Source of the DNA: Coenobita brevimanus
Lineage: Eukaryota; Arthropoda; Malacostraca; Decapoda; Coenobitidae
Direction: 5' to 3'
Assembly (NCBI GenBank): GCA_032717465.1
Contig: CM064657.1
Span: 19,247,232-19,311,231, forward strand
DNA length: 64,000 nt
The position numbers and the translations under genes are program-made. This document shows positions 46,195-55,579 of this stretch, one piece after another. Under the pieces are notes generated by a model. It had not been told where the DNA came from, ran no database searches, and saw only the letters and a program-made list of their open reading frames with translations. The first letter of the stretch is position 1. Every line of letters begins with the position of its first letter.

Positions 46195-46985
46195 ATCTCT
46201 CATTTAATGATAGTAAAACCAAATATATACAATTTATTAATAGACAGATATTGCCAGATTCGTATATTACCTTCAGTGCTACTGATATTTCCATACCCAA
46301 AAGTAGTGAAATTCTCGGTGTTTCACTTAACAATGCCCTCAGCTCGACCTCTCATGTCAGATCACTTGCTAAAACCGCCTCAGAGACACTTGGATTATTG
46401 TACAGAGTCCATAACTTCTTCACTGACGAGCAGTTAGCTATAATTTATAAGCCATGTGCGCTCTCAGCTAAAGTATTGCTCACCCTTGTGGAATGGATGT
46501 GGAGAGGTTGCAATAAAACAGCTAGACAAAATTAAAAACAAAGTTGTTGGAATTATTAATAACCCTGCCATTATAAATAAACAACCTCCTCTACAATTAA
46601 GAAGGAATATTGCCTCCCTCGCATTATTTTACAGATACTTTTATGGCAAATGCTCAGACGAAGTTGCGTCCATTATGCCACCTCTCCATGCCTTCTCTCG
46701 TGCTACACGGGCATCTGGTAGCGCTCATGACTGGAATGTGATACAGCCATATTACAGAACTTCTGCCTATCAGAATTCTTTTATTCCCCAAACTGCATCT
46801 CTCTGGAACCCCTTCACCCGGAGTTGTTTCCCCCCAAACCTCAGCCTACAGCCGTTCAAGTCCAACTGTTACAGATCTTTTACGAATGGAGGATGTCAGT
46901 AATCTGGTGTATGGATTATTATTTTTGTTATTCATTTGTTATTCCTTCCTCTGTTGTGTTATTTGAAAAAAAAAAAAAAATGAGG
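46195..46985 (+). pseudogene. 3' end of a second CR1/jockey-like LINE copy
   Basis: The frames give SEILGVSLNNALSSTSHVRS followed by LAKTASETLGLLYRVHNFFT (46251-46535) and LRRNIASLALFYRYFYGKCS with SFIPQTASLWNPF (46456-46902). A frameshift lies between 46490 and 46540. It ends with an A-run at 46964-46980. It is about 85-90% similar by eye to the corresponding parts of the copy at 39140-39782 and shows what that copy looked like before the RTE-like insertion. The RT core is missing (5' truncation). Confidence 0.82.
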
Positions 46986-46989
46986 TCAC

Positions 46990-47470
46990 CGGTAGTGTGT
47001 TCGCCTTTTTTGCCCCAGGCAACATTGGGTACCCCTACAGCCCAAATTTTGGCATGGAGACACACAGGACCTCCAGTTCGGACATACGCTACATAAAGTT
47101 GACCTTCAAGGTCATTTGAGGTCACTGGTCGGAGGGCATTTGAGGTCACCGGTAATACATGCTTGAATGACTGGACCCAGCAGCCCAATTTTTGGAATGG
47201 AGACTCAACTGACCTCCAGTTCTGACATGGGCTATGTGAGGTTGACCTCCGAGGTCATTTGAGGTCACCTGTAATAGTAAACAAGTGCGCACAAATACTG
47301 TGCATTAGTCTGTGAACACCGGAATAGAAAGTTCCTTCATCTCTCATAATCTCGCTTCCAAAGCAGAAGAGGTGCATGGTCTTTCTAGAGTAGAAAGAAA
47401 GTTTGCATTAGAACAAATAGGATTAGAGTGTTCGCCTTTTGCCCCAGCAACGCCGGGTACTCCTGCTTTC
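46990..47470 (+). repeat. Non-coding repeat with AGGTCA half-sites
   Basis: Two diverged copies of a ~140 bp unit (about 47032-47131 and 47173-47270) share CCCAAATTTTGG/CCCAATTTTTGG, ATGGAGAC, GACCTCCAGTT and a cluster of AGGTCA/TGACCT half-sites. The outer phrase GTGTTCGCCTTTT plus GCCCCAG occurs at ~46996 and again at ~47427. It is not coding. Confidence 0.75.
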
Positions 47471-47489
47471 GATTGAGTCTGGCATAAAT

Positions 47490-48540
47490 CTTTAATTTTC
47501 AAACTGCCCTCTTACAGTTTCTCTTCTTCTATCTTTGCCTTCATCTATAGCTTCCTTTCTGGTTGTTCTATAGCTGCTGTTGTAGATGGCCATCATTCTT
47601 CTAGATCTATCAATAGTGGTGTTCCTCAGGACTCTGCCCTATCGCCAACTCTCTTTCTTTTATTCATCAATTACCTTTCCATTCGGTTCCTGCAACATCC
47701 ATCTCAGCAGTTATTTAATCAGACAAGCGATGAGGCTATGGCACACCTAATGTCTGATTTGGCCCGTATCTCTGACTGGGGTAAAAATAATCTTGTTGTT
47801 TTTAATGCATCAAAGACTCAGTTTTTACACCTATCAACCCAACAAAGTCTTCCATAGGAGTACCCACCAATGTTTAACACGTTCAATCATGCATCATCCT
47901 TGAACATGCTTGGGGTTTTATTCACCCGGGACTTATCTTGGAAAGATCATATTGCATCTCTTGTAAAATCTGCATCCAATAGATTAGGTGTGCTAAGCCA
48001 CCTCCGTACCTTCTTTACCCCTGTGCAGTCGTTGACTTCATACACGGGTTTTGTTCGCCCCTGTGTAGAGTACAACTCTCATGTGTGGGGAGGCTCCCCA
48101 TATACAGCTGTTTTCAATCGGGTGGAGTCAAAAGCTTCTCGTCTCATTAACTCTCCTCCTCTTACTGGCTCCACCTCTGTCTCTTTGCCACACTGTTGCA
48201 TCTTTATCTCTTTTCTATCACTGCTTCAATGGTCACTGCTTCTCTGAACTGTCTGCTTGCATCCCCCCACCTCTACAACGGGTGCATAGCACCTGTCTAG
48301 CAACAAACTCTCATCACCTTTTCTGTCCAACTCTCCAATGCAAGAGTTGACCGTTGCTCCTAGTCCTTCATTTATGCAACAGGTCGATTCTGGAACTGTT
48401 TCCCTCTGTCTGTATTTCCTACTTCCTATGATCTCCAGTCTTTCAGACGCAGTGTTTTCAGGCATCTCGAAATGAACGGATCTTGAATTTGGCTCTCTTT
48501 TGTATTGTTTCCATTTTTTTTCTTGGATCTGTTTGCAGGC
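47490..48540 (+). pseudogene. Third CR1/jockey-like LINE remnant (RT end and C-terminus)
   Basis: The RT motif GVPQDSALSPTLFLLFINYL (~47615-47690) is followed by WGKNNLVVFNASKTQFLHLS (~47780-47835), LNMLGVLFTRDLSWKDHIAS then LVKSASNRLGVLSHLRTFFT (from 47870), and RPCVEYNSHVWGGSPYTAVF. The middle with the YADD box is damaged (FNQTSDEAM). Frame changes near 47860 and 48180. A (TA)n tract follows the 3' end. Confidence 0.8.
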
Positions 48541-48569
48541 TCGTAGCCTTTGGTTCCTTCTTCTTTGCA

Positions 48570-48574
<5 letters not shown>

Positions 48575-48645
<71 letters not shown>
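48575..48645. repeat. (TA)n microsatellite
   Basis: TA run just after the third CR1/jockey-like remnant. The sequence 48650-48888 contains nothing recognisable. Confidence 0.93.
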
Positions 48646-48648
<3 letters not shown>

Positions 48649-48946
48649 AATAAATATACCCCTTTTAGTGTACATAAAAAATATATTAGTTACCCATTAA
48701 GATAGCCTACTGTATCAGTTACCCACAAACAATAAGGTTATGCGAACCCATAATAGAGGGTGGGAGGGACGGCCACAAAGTTGCCAACATGTATTTTGGT
48801 CATCCATTTTTCTGTTGGTTGCGGCAGTCGCTTTCTTATCATCTTTTATACATTAAGTGGTAAAGAGCCTAACTGTATACTAACTGTACTATAGACCTTT
48901 TCCAGTGACATAACAGAAATCACGTGGTTTTGTTTACGACTCCATA

Positions 48947-49147
48947 TTGGACGGCAAACTCCTCGCACTAATGGCTATCCAGACAGGGCTGTCAGAGATT
49001 GAACTGTCTGACATATGCAGAAATCTGGATGAGCGCCACCAAGATCTGTACAGGAACAAGATAAAGTGTTTGAGGCTGGAAGCTTACACCATATTTAGGG
49101 AGAAATTCACCCATTTCAAGTACGGGAGACCGAAACCAGATCTCTGA
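48947..49147 (+). other. Short ORF in the TIR element, unidentified
   Basis: 66 codons (MDGKLLALMAIQTGLSEIEL...) with the start lying in the left terminal repeat. It resembles nothing I recognise. It may be a remnant of transposase coding sequence or chance. Confidence 0.2.
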
Positions 49148-49324
49148 TATGGCGATCTTTGTTTGGTGAACACCCCGTGAAAGTTCACCAGGGCATCCCT
49201 TAAGGTAATTATGTGTAATACATCTAGCTGGAACTGACATACAGTACATGTTAATCGTCTCGGTAATCAGTGAATTATTGACATGGGGAGGCATTGCATA
49301 CACTGGAAATCGAATAGTTGATGA

Positions 49325-49795
49325 ATGAGTGGAGGGTGGGGGCGTGGGAGTGGGGGAAGGAGATAGAGGGAGGGTGGGGGGTTTGAGTTGCGGTGAAGGG
49401 TGGGATTTGGGTTTGTTTGGGGGGTGGGGGTGCTGGGGTGAGGGTGTGGGGGAGGGTTGGGGAGGGTTGGTAAGGAGTGGGAAGGGTAGGGGGTGGAGGG
49501 GAAGAGGGTTACGGTGGTAGTGGGGGATATTGTCAGGGGCTGGGGGGCTTGTGGAGGGAAGTTGGGGGAGTGGGGTGTGGAGGGAGAGTTCGATAGTGGA
49601 GGGTAGGGGGTTGTTGGGGGGTGGGAATGAGGGGTGGTGGGGCATGGCGGTGGGGTGTGGTGGAAGTGAGGGGGTTGGGGTGGCAGTGGGGGAGTTGGGG
49701 TGTCAGTGAGAGGGTGCTGGGTGTGTGTGTGGGGTGGCTGGGTGGCGGTGGGGGGATGGGGGTGAGGTTGGAGGGGATGGGGGTGGCTCACCTGA
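49325..49795 (+). repeat. 470 bp G-rich, C-poor tract
   Basis: Almost entirely G, T and A on the plus strand, with dozens of G-runs of 3 to 6 (GGTGGGGGTG, GGGTGGGGG). Many overlapping sets of four G-runs satisfy the G-quadruplex pattern. Long apparent ORFs here on the minus strand are low-complexity proline/histidine strings and not genes. Confidence 0.9.
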
Positions 49796-49990
49796 TATGA
49801 AATGCCTGCTGCAGAGTCGGGTGTAGGCTGTCGGCTGCCAATCCTCTTCACGGCAGCCATCCACTTCTGTTGCCTTTCCTCATTGGCTAGAATCCAGCAG
49901 AAGTTTACCCCACTTCCACTTCTCTGCCATGTCTTACAGCTGAAGGCATAACAGTGGAATACCGTTGTGGAATCTGCAATTCTCTCTCTC
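49795..49990 (-). pseudogene. Partial THAP-like zinc-finger exon
   Basis: The minus-strand frame reads HCYAFSCKTWQRSGSGVNFC then ANEERQQKWMAAVKRIG. It has the C-x4-C pair near the start and the E-R-x-x-K-W-x-x-A-V-K-R core found in THAP domains, which bind terminal repeats in P-type transposases. The expected second half (C-x2-H) is not seen. The frame runs into CAG/GTGAGC, a good splice donor, at ~49795, just before the G-rich tract. This suggests a partial exon or a decayed transposase start. Confidence 0.5.
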
Positions 49991-50259
49991 TAGACGTCCG
50001 ACAATTTGCTGTCCAGCATGGCATCGTAAACAAAAGTCACATGACCCGTGACGTCACGTGGAAAAGATCTATAGTCACAGCAAATTTATGGGCAGCGTTG
50101 GAAAGCATAAATTAAAAGTGCCACGCTTTACTTGAGTGGCTAATTACAAAATTCACCACTCTATCGCGGGAATTAAAACATCAACAATAATAAAAATTAT
50201 AATAATAATAAGCCGAAAAGTGCCAATTTGAGCACCAAAGCTGAGTTATTCGGAAAGTG

Positions 50260-50310
50260 ACAGGGAAACGAGAGAGAGAGAGAGAGAGAGAGATAGAGAG
50301 AGAGACTTAT
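50260..50310. repeat. (GA)n microsatellite
   Basis: GAGAGA run with a GATA interruption. Nothing was recognised between 50075 and 50260. Confidence 0.9.
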
Positions 50311-50449
50311 CTATCAACTCCATCACATGCACAGATACAAACACACACAGTGGATGTGTGTTTAATTCACCGGGTCGGTCAGGATCACGTGATGGTTGTG
50401 ATCATCAGCATTTTACCCTACCAGAAGAGAGCTGAGAGCTCATATAGTT

Positions 50450-50615
50450 CTATCTGAGGGCAAAGCCTTGACCTTCACACATGCACACACCCATCCTCTT
50501 TCTCAAGGAGGACAATGACCACCCGCTTCGTCAGTGAAACTTTTCGCATCCCGAGCAAGGCATGAACCCCCGTCTTAGCAGATGTTAAGCGAGAGTGTTA
50601 CCACTGAGCCGGCAG

Positions 50616-50617
<2 letters not shown>
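50450..50617 (-). mobile_element. tRNA-derived SINE-like element
   Basis: On the minus strand the sequence starts TGCCGGCTCAGTGGTAACAC, which resembles a pol III A box, and continues with GGGGGTTCATGCCTTGC, a B-box-like GGTTCATGCC about 40 bp later. The body runs to about 50450. The (GT)n tract lies directly upstream of its 5' end. No second copy was found in the window. Confidence 0.5.

Positions 50618-50652
<35 letters not shown>
50618..50652. repeat. (GT)n microsatellite
   Basis: About 17 GT units. Confidence 0.95.
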
Positions 50653-50654
<2 letters not shown>

Positions 50655-50710
50655 CAAGAGGATCATTCGTTCGTTAACTCCACCCATCGTTATTTTGGTT
50701 CACAGTATAA

Positions 50711-51298
50711 AGCCGCGTTTTTGCGTGGCTTTTAGACCGGTATCGACTGGTTTAGACCGGTCTTATTGCTGTTCTGGTGAGACAATTAGACCGATACAGA
50801 CAGGTCCAAAGCAGTCCTGCCCCACAAGCTAGCCTAGGCGAGACCGGTTTGCGCACAAACATATGCGCGTCAGCAACAGCCAAGAAGGAGGTGAGAAGCG
50901 TCCGTGGCAGGGTGGAAACATCGATGGTCAACAGTGGCGGACTTGGTGATAAGGTTTGTTTTAAAATTACATTTTTAACGCTAGCAGAGCCCGTGATCAT
51001 CCAAGAAGGGAACCAAACAAATCTTACCATGAAGTAGAGGCTTTGTATTACTACAGATTACACGAAATAAGATTATTAAAGCATTAATGACCGAGAAAAA
51101 AATCAAGGGGAAGCATGAAATATGTGTAATCAGCACCATTCTCCGACATTTGTTTACATTCTTCTAGGGCAAGCCCAGTCACTCATGCAGCCAATAGCAG
51201 GCTCAGACAGGATCGGACTAACATTAGCCCGTTCTTGCGATCATTTATGAGTCAAGATCGGTCTAGACCGGTCCAAAGTGGCCCGCTAAAATGCGGCT
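50711..51298. mobile_element. TAA-flanked MITE (588 bp), Harbinger-type
   Basis: The termini AGCCGCGTTTTTGCG and (complement) AGCCGCATTTTAGCG are inverted repeats, followed inwards on both sides by TAGACCGGT-type phrases. TAA flanks both ends (50708-50710, 51299-51301), the three-base target expected of PIF/Harbinger elements. No transposase; a short ORF at 50777-51037 is unrecognised. Confidence 0.72.
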
Positions 51299-51479
51299 TA
51301 AATAATATACAGTTGTTTCACGCTTGGTTCAAATTATGGAGCAACCCACGCATGACGTCACAGAGTTCCACGACCCATAGCCGTCAGTCGGCTTGGGGCA
51401 GCAGTATGGAGCAGAAGTGTGTCTCCTCAGTCTCTTCTCACTCGTGCGGGAAGTTCAGACGTGCGTCATTTGAAAACAT

Positions 51480-51766
51480 GCCAGTTTAAAAATGGGATAA
51501 TTTCCAAAGCTAAAGAGGTCAAAATCAGATTCAAAAGTTTACCTTTATCTAAGAAAATTAAAGATTCTAAAGTTTTGTAAGACGATGCATGACATTTGAA
51601 GAAAGTTATTCAACCACTGTACAGTCAGCCACTGCATATACTTCAAATGTCACTCATTGTTTTATTAAACTTTATAATCAACTTTAATTTTCTTTGATAA
51701 TGGTAAACTTTTAAAGCTAATTTCGGCCTCTTTAGCTCAGGAAATTATTCCATATTTAAACTGGCT
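51480..51766. repeat. Foldback element with ~125 bp arms
   Basis: The left arm 51480-51605 (GCCAGTTTAAA, ATAATTTCC, GCTAAAGAGG, AAAAGTTTACC, AAAGAAAATTAAAG region, TGACATTTGAAG) pairs with 51636-51766. The loop is about 30 bp. Arms differ at some 20-25% of positions by eye. The whole element can form one long hairpin. No target duplication is obvious. Confidence 0.85.
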
Positions 51767-52169
51767 GCTTGTATTGCAAGGCATTTAAAAATATAAAAAT
51801 ATTTGTTAAAATAAGAACAGCTGTAGATTTACCACGCTCCTCAGTGTTGCATAAACCAATGAGCAGCCTTAATTAAAAAATTTCTTGGCTCTAGCCAGCA
51901 GAGCTGAGTGAAAAGGGTATACTTGTCAAACTTGAGTTATCCCTTTACTTTTCGTTTTCTATCTGCGGAAGGCCATGTGACGTCATCCTCATGACGTCAT
52001 CCTCCTGCACGTGATATGACTGTGTATTACTTAGACTGTGATTTGGTTACTGCAATCTTTGTAATGTATCGTGAGGTTAGTTTTGTTGTAACAGTTTTTT
52101 TTTTTCTTTTTTGGTTGCACGTCCAGCAGTACTAATGCCTCGATGTAATACCAGTGTTGCTGAAGACCA
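51767..52169. other. No recognisable feature
   Basis: Contains a GTGACGTCATCCTCATGACGTCATCCT stretch near 51979, in which TGACGTCA-type palindromes (CRE-like) occur twice, but no gene context. The rest is unremarkable. Confidence 0.5.
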
Positions 52170-52424
52170 TTAAGGCGCAGTTCCACTGAGGCAACATTTT
52201 GGCAACATGTGGCTTGCAACATTGTCGCATAGGCCAAGTGTGTTCCAACCAGTTCAACACAAGGCAACATGTAGCATGCGACTGTGTGGCATGCAACAGA
52301 TGGCAACAAGTTGCCCATAGAATGTGACGCATGCGACATGATTTAGCCTGTTGCCTAGTGTTGCCCCCTTCCCACCAGTCGCGGGAAGGATTCGATGTTG
52401 AAAGCAACAAGATGAATTGGTCTC

Positions 52425-52548
52425 AAGAATAAAACCGTAGAATTTATGGAAGAATACAGAAAACTTGTTGTTCTATGGGATATACGCTTGGAACAATACA
52501 AGACTAACCAGGCTAAACTAGATGCATTAAGGGGATTAGCCAAGAACA
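52425..52548 (+). pseudogene. MADF-domain fragment
   Basis: The frame around 52434-52548 reads EFMEEYRKLVVLWDIRLEQY followed by KTNQAKLDALRGLAKN, the first half of a MADF (Adf-1-type Myb/SANT-like) domain: the conserved pattern is hydrophobic-I/F-E-x-Y-R/K-x-x-P-x-L-W-D. The usual proline is a valine. The remainder is absent: (AC)n and (CT)n runs and the SINE follow immediately. MADF proteins are DNA-binding partners encoded by Harbinger-type transposons. Confidence 0.6.
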
Positions 52549-52560
52549 CACACACACACA

Positions 52561-52596
<36 letters not shown>
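52561..52596. repeat. (CT)n microsatellite, left of the SINE
   Basis: CATT followed by about 16 CT units. A second CATT(CT)n stretch begins at 52755. Confidence 0.93.
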
Positions 52597-52598
<2 letters not shown>

Positions 52599-52754
52599 GG
52601 GCACGGTAGCACAGTGGGAGCGTGCTGAGCTTGTGATCGGGAGGTCGCAAGTTCGAGCCTCACCCGGGCTACCATTGCCGGGAGGGGTAGCACCCTCCTG
52701 TAACCCAGTGGAGCTATATGGCCTTAGTTGCCTAGCTCGGGGAATTCATTTCTC
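52597..52754 (+). mobile_element. tRNA-derived SINE flanked by duplicated CATT(CT)n
   Basis: Has an A-box-like GTAGCACAGTGG (52606-52617) and B-box-like AAGTTCGAGCCTC (52649-52661), spaced as in a tRNA. The phrase CATTCTCTCTCT occurs on both sides (52561 and 52755), consistent with a target duplication that included a CT tract. The right-hand tract runs to about 52796. It lies within the Harbinger-type element. Confidence 0.75.

Positions 52755-52796
<42 letters not shown>
52755..52796. repeat. (CT)n microsatellite, right of the SINE
   Basis: About 17 CT units after CCATT. Confidence 0.92.
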
Positions 52797-52798
<2 letters not shown>

Positions 52799-52983
52799 CA
52801 CTCCTAATACTGTGCCAACACTAGTAAATCTTTCTTCTGTTACATTATTCTCTCAATCTTGTCTTGTTAAGCTAAGATACGGTACTTCAGAAAATTTTTG
52901 CATTCGTGCCTTCCTCTTGACGGCGGGCACCCGGCACCCATCTTTCTATACATTCACACCTTTTTATAAGTTATTCTGCAGCG

Positions 52984-52984
52984 C

Positions 52985-53036
<52 letters not shown>
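52984..53036. repeat. (GT)n microsatellite
   Basis: About 25 GT units after GCGCGC. Confidence 0.95.
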
Positions 53037-53039
<3 letters not shown>

Positions 53040-53329
53040 ACACGGTATCTACTTATATTTTTTTGTTAAGCTCTGTCTATCAACATATCTGTCTGTCTGT
53101 CTGTTATATCGTGTTGACAACTGGCTCGGTTTTTGCTGAATCGATGGAAAAGGATTTCTGGCACTCAACATAAACATTGGCATGTAGCATGCTACATGAA
53201 ACAACAATGTTGACTTGTCACAGTCAGCATGTCTCCTGGTTGAATGCCGCATTCAACATACATGTTGAAAGCCACGCAAATCGCATGCTACATGTTGCCT
53301 GTGTTGCCCCGGTGGAATCACGCCTTTAG

Positions 53330-54940
53330 AGTAAGCCTTCCTCTCTGGCTCGTGTGTCGAGTCTTCACTTAAGTGATGCAGCTTCGTTGCCAGTTCTTCA
53401 CCAAGTTGGTGAATATGTTTAGTGCGGTGACCTGTCGTAAAGCTAGGATGCATCTGACTACCATCTCATTGAATAGCACTTTACCATGAATTCATGGTTT
53501 CAATAGTATATAGTTGCATAGGTTATGGAAATGTTATTGGTGTTACTTTAGTGGCTTTTTCTCAAAAATCGTCAATGCTGGCCTTTAAAAAAAAACAAAA
53601 AAACGAAAAGCAACAACCGAACATAAAAAGGGAGTATAGTGTGCGACGTGCCATGCATTGCCATGAGAGTCCAATATCCCTGAACTGACAGTGCGCACAT
53701 TGTGAAATCAGATGGATTATTTTAGAACAGGCAGTAATGTCAGACCAGCTGGTTGGCAGACTTCCACTTTTAGCAAAAGTAGCTGGGTCAGCACGCTTGC
53801 TCGCTTGAACGTGCTCTGCACATTCACGTTTTGACGCCATAACTTCATGTACGAGTATATTTAATACTAATTAATTCTTTACCTGTTTTCTTTACCTATT
53901 TTGTACGACAAATACTCCTGAGAAACACATTCATAATATTAACAAGAAAGAACCCGAATACTCACAAAAGGCAAAATAATAACAGTTTTAACACATAGAG
54001 GGACAGGACAAATAATAACAATAACAAGAAGGAGATATGTGTTGGTAATATTTAAAAAAATAAGGAGGGGAGGATGCTCCCAGTGTTGTTAAAAAGGTTG
54101 ATAAATGCCCCTAAATGTAGGTACCAAAAATGGTGAAAAATTCTTTCATCTCAACATCCTCTGGCCTCAACCTGGACACCTTGCAACATTAACTTCAACC
54201 TTCGCTCCCAGCCTTGGATGCCTATGATTCTAATCTTGGTATCACACAATCGTAACCCTGGTATCCGACAGCCATTACCTTTGCATACCTCAAAAGGATC
54301 ATTAATGGACATTTCACTATCGAATGGCGACTCCACACGTGTCCTAGGACATGTGTTGACAAAACAGCTGCCAGCATGTTTGGATACATGTAGGCAGCAG
54401 CATTTGGACAAATATATGCAAATATGTTATAGTGCAGCGTCAAAACTACTGGCAGCAGAGGTGAAGGGACAAATATGTTCATATGAGGCAATTGAGACTT
54501 CATCGTGATGTTGCCAACATGATCTGTTGCTGTTCCTAGTGTGGCTGCAGCTTGTTCGTAATTGTGATGGTTACATGTTGCCAGCACTTGTCCCAGAATC
54601 TGTATGGAAGCGCCCTAGTGGGATCTGACCCTATCGCAAAGGCCAGATCTTTAACCATGCTTTGTTTCTATCCTTGGTATCCTCTGTTTCTAATCTCGGT
54701 AGCTTTTGAATGACTGAAGCTTCACTGCCTATGCCCTAGTCAAAATTTATTTACACCTTACTACTGATGAGAGAGCAGTGAGCAATTTGTCTTATCATTT
54801 ATCTATTTATACCACTTCCGTGTGAGAACATCGTGTGAAAATTGGTCTTATGAGCAATAAGACTTTTGTTAGATAGTCTTGTTAACATTAAGCTTGTGAA
54901 CATTTTTCATGTGAGCTTGTGTCAGTGCACTATCAAGTCA
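53330..54940. other. No identified gene; possible TIR-element fragment
   Basis: Short frames only. Near 54560-54620 the sequence ATGTTGCCAGCACTTGTCCC, then GGAAGCGCCCTAG, resembles the right terminus of the Harbinger-type element (GTTGCC...GGAATCACGCCT). No left partner could be found. The rest is unassigned. Confidence 0.35.
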
Positions 54941-55578
54941 GTAAGCTCCTGTGTGTGTGTGTGTGTGATATTTGCCCCACACTTGGTGGGACACGGGCAA
55001 ACCTGAGAGTCCGTCAGGGAAAATGCAGAAAAAAAAAAAAACTCCTCTGAAGGAGCATAGCACGGCAGACAATGGCAGACAAGGAAGGGCGGCAAGGGCA
55101 GGAGACGACTCGGCGGAAGAGGCCGGCTGAATTGGCGAACGATCTTAACGAGGGCAGGGCGGGACGGGTAAAGCAGGGTGGAAAATCGCTGGGCCGGTGG
55201 AGTGTGCGCCGACGAAAATCTGCAGGTGGAACACCGCCCCGAAGTTGCCCTCAACCCCGTGCCCTTAGTGGAAAGGGCGATGGAAACTCGCCCAGCTCCC
55301 CAGTAGCAGCAGATGGACGCCAAGCAGGGTAGGCCCAGTCGCGGTCGAAAGGAGAGAGGGCCCTGATCCAGGTAGTGGCGGAGGCAGGGTCGTCGGTCGT
55401 GGTCTGTAGGCGGAGGAGCCTCGACCTCCTGGTGGGCAGATCTAGGCCTCAAGCTCCAGATGGAGAGGACAGGCCAGGCCCCCTCGGCTGGTACGGCTGC
55501 TGTGGAGAGCTGGTCCCGCCGGGAGCAATGGTGGAGATGTTCCTCGACGAGAGATGGGCTGTGAGTGGGTAAGCTCCT
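54941..55578 (-). mobile_element. GC-rich insert bounded by a 10 bp direct repeat
   Basis: GTAAGCTCCT occurs exactly at 54941-54950 and 55569-55578. The interior is strikingly GC-rich compared with both flanks. On the minus strand it ends in CCCCACACTTGG...GGGCAAATATCACACACAC, a (CA)n-like tail next to the repeat, so it could be a retroposed copy on the minus strand. An open frame at 54922-55452 (176 aa, minus; RPRSAHQEVEAPPPTDHDRR) and plus-strand frames at 55072-55332 and 55375-55572 exist; none is recognised. The function and family are unknown. Confidence 0.45.
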
Positions 55579-55579
55579 A

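Larger units (their letters stand above)
48889..50074. mobile_element. TIR element with ~75 bp termini and G-rich core
   Basis: The left end CTATAGACCTTTTCCAGTGA and onward to ~48960 (TTTTGTTTACGACTCCAT, TTGGACGGCAAA) is matched in reverse complement by the right end (CTATAGATCTTTTCCACGTG, TTTTGTTTACGATGCCAT, CTGGACAGCAAA). This inverted repeat of about 75 bp marks a cut-and-paste-type element of 1186 bp. A clear target duplication was not seen. The core is G-rich and one half of a THAP-like domain lies near the right end. Confidence 0.75.
52173..53325. mobile_element. PIF/Harbinger-type element with TTA duplication
   Basis: The left terminus AGGCGCAGTTCCACTGAGGC with AACATTTTGGCAACATG is matched by the right end in reverse complement (AGGCGTGATTCCACCGGGGC, AACACAGGCAACATG). 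TTA flanks both sides (52170-52172, 53326-53328), as in PIF/Harbinger. A MADF-domain fragment, often linked to this group, lies inside. The element also hosts a SINE and simple repeats, so its own content is short. Confidence 0.8.

Noticed and set aside
49267..49860. 197-aa and 217-aa minus-strand ORFs rich in Pro/His/Thr
   Set aside because: They are produced by the C-rich strand of the G-rich tract. Only the first ~60 residues of the upstream frame (THAP-like text) look meaningful.
51979..52010. TGACGTCA-type sites as a cAMP-response promoter
   Set aside because: There is no gene beside them, and an 8-bp palindrome repeated twice is weak evidence on its own.
52597..52680. A genuine tRNA gene
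   Set aside because: A and B boxes are present, but the acceptor arms do not pair convincingly, and the sequence continues as a SINE body between duplicated flanks.
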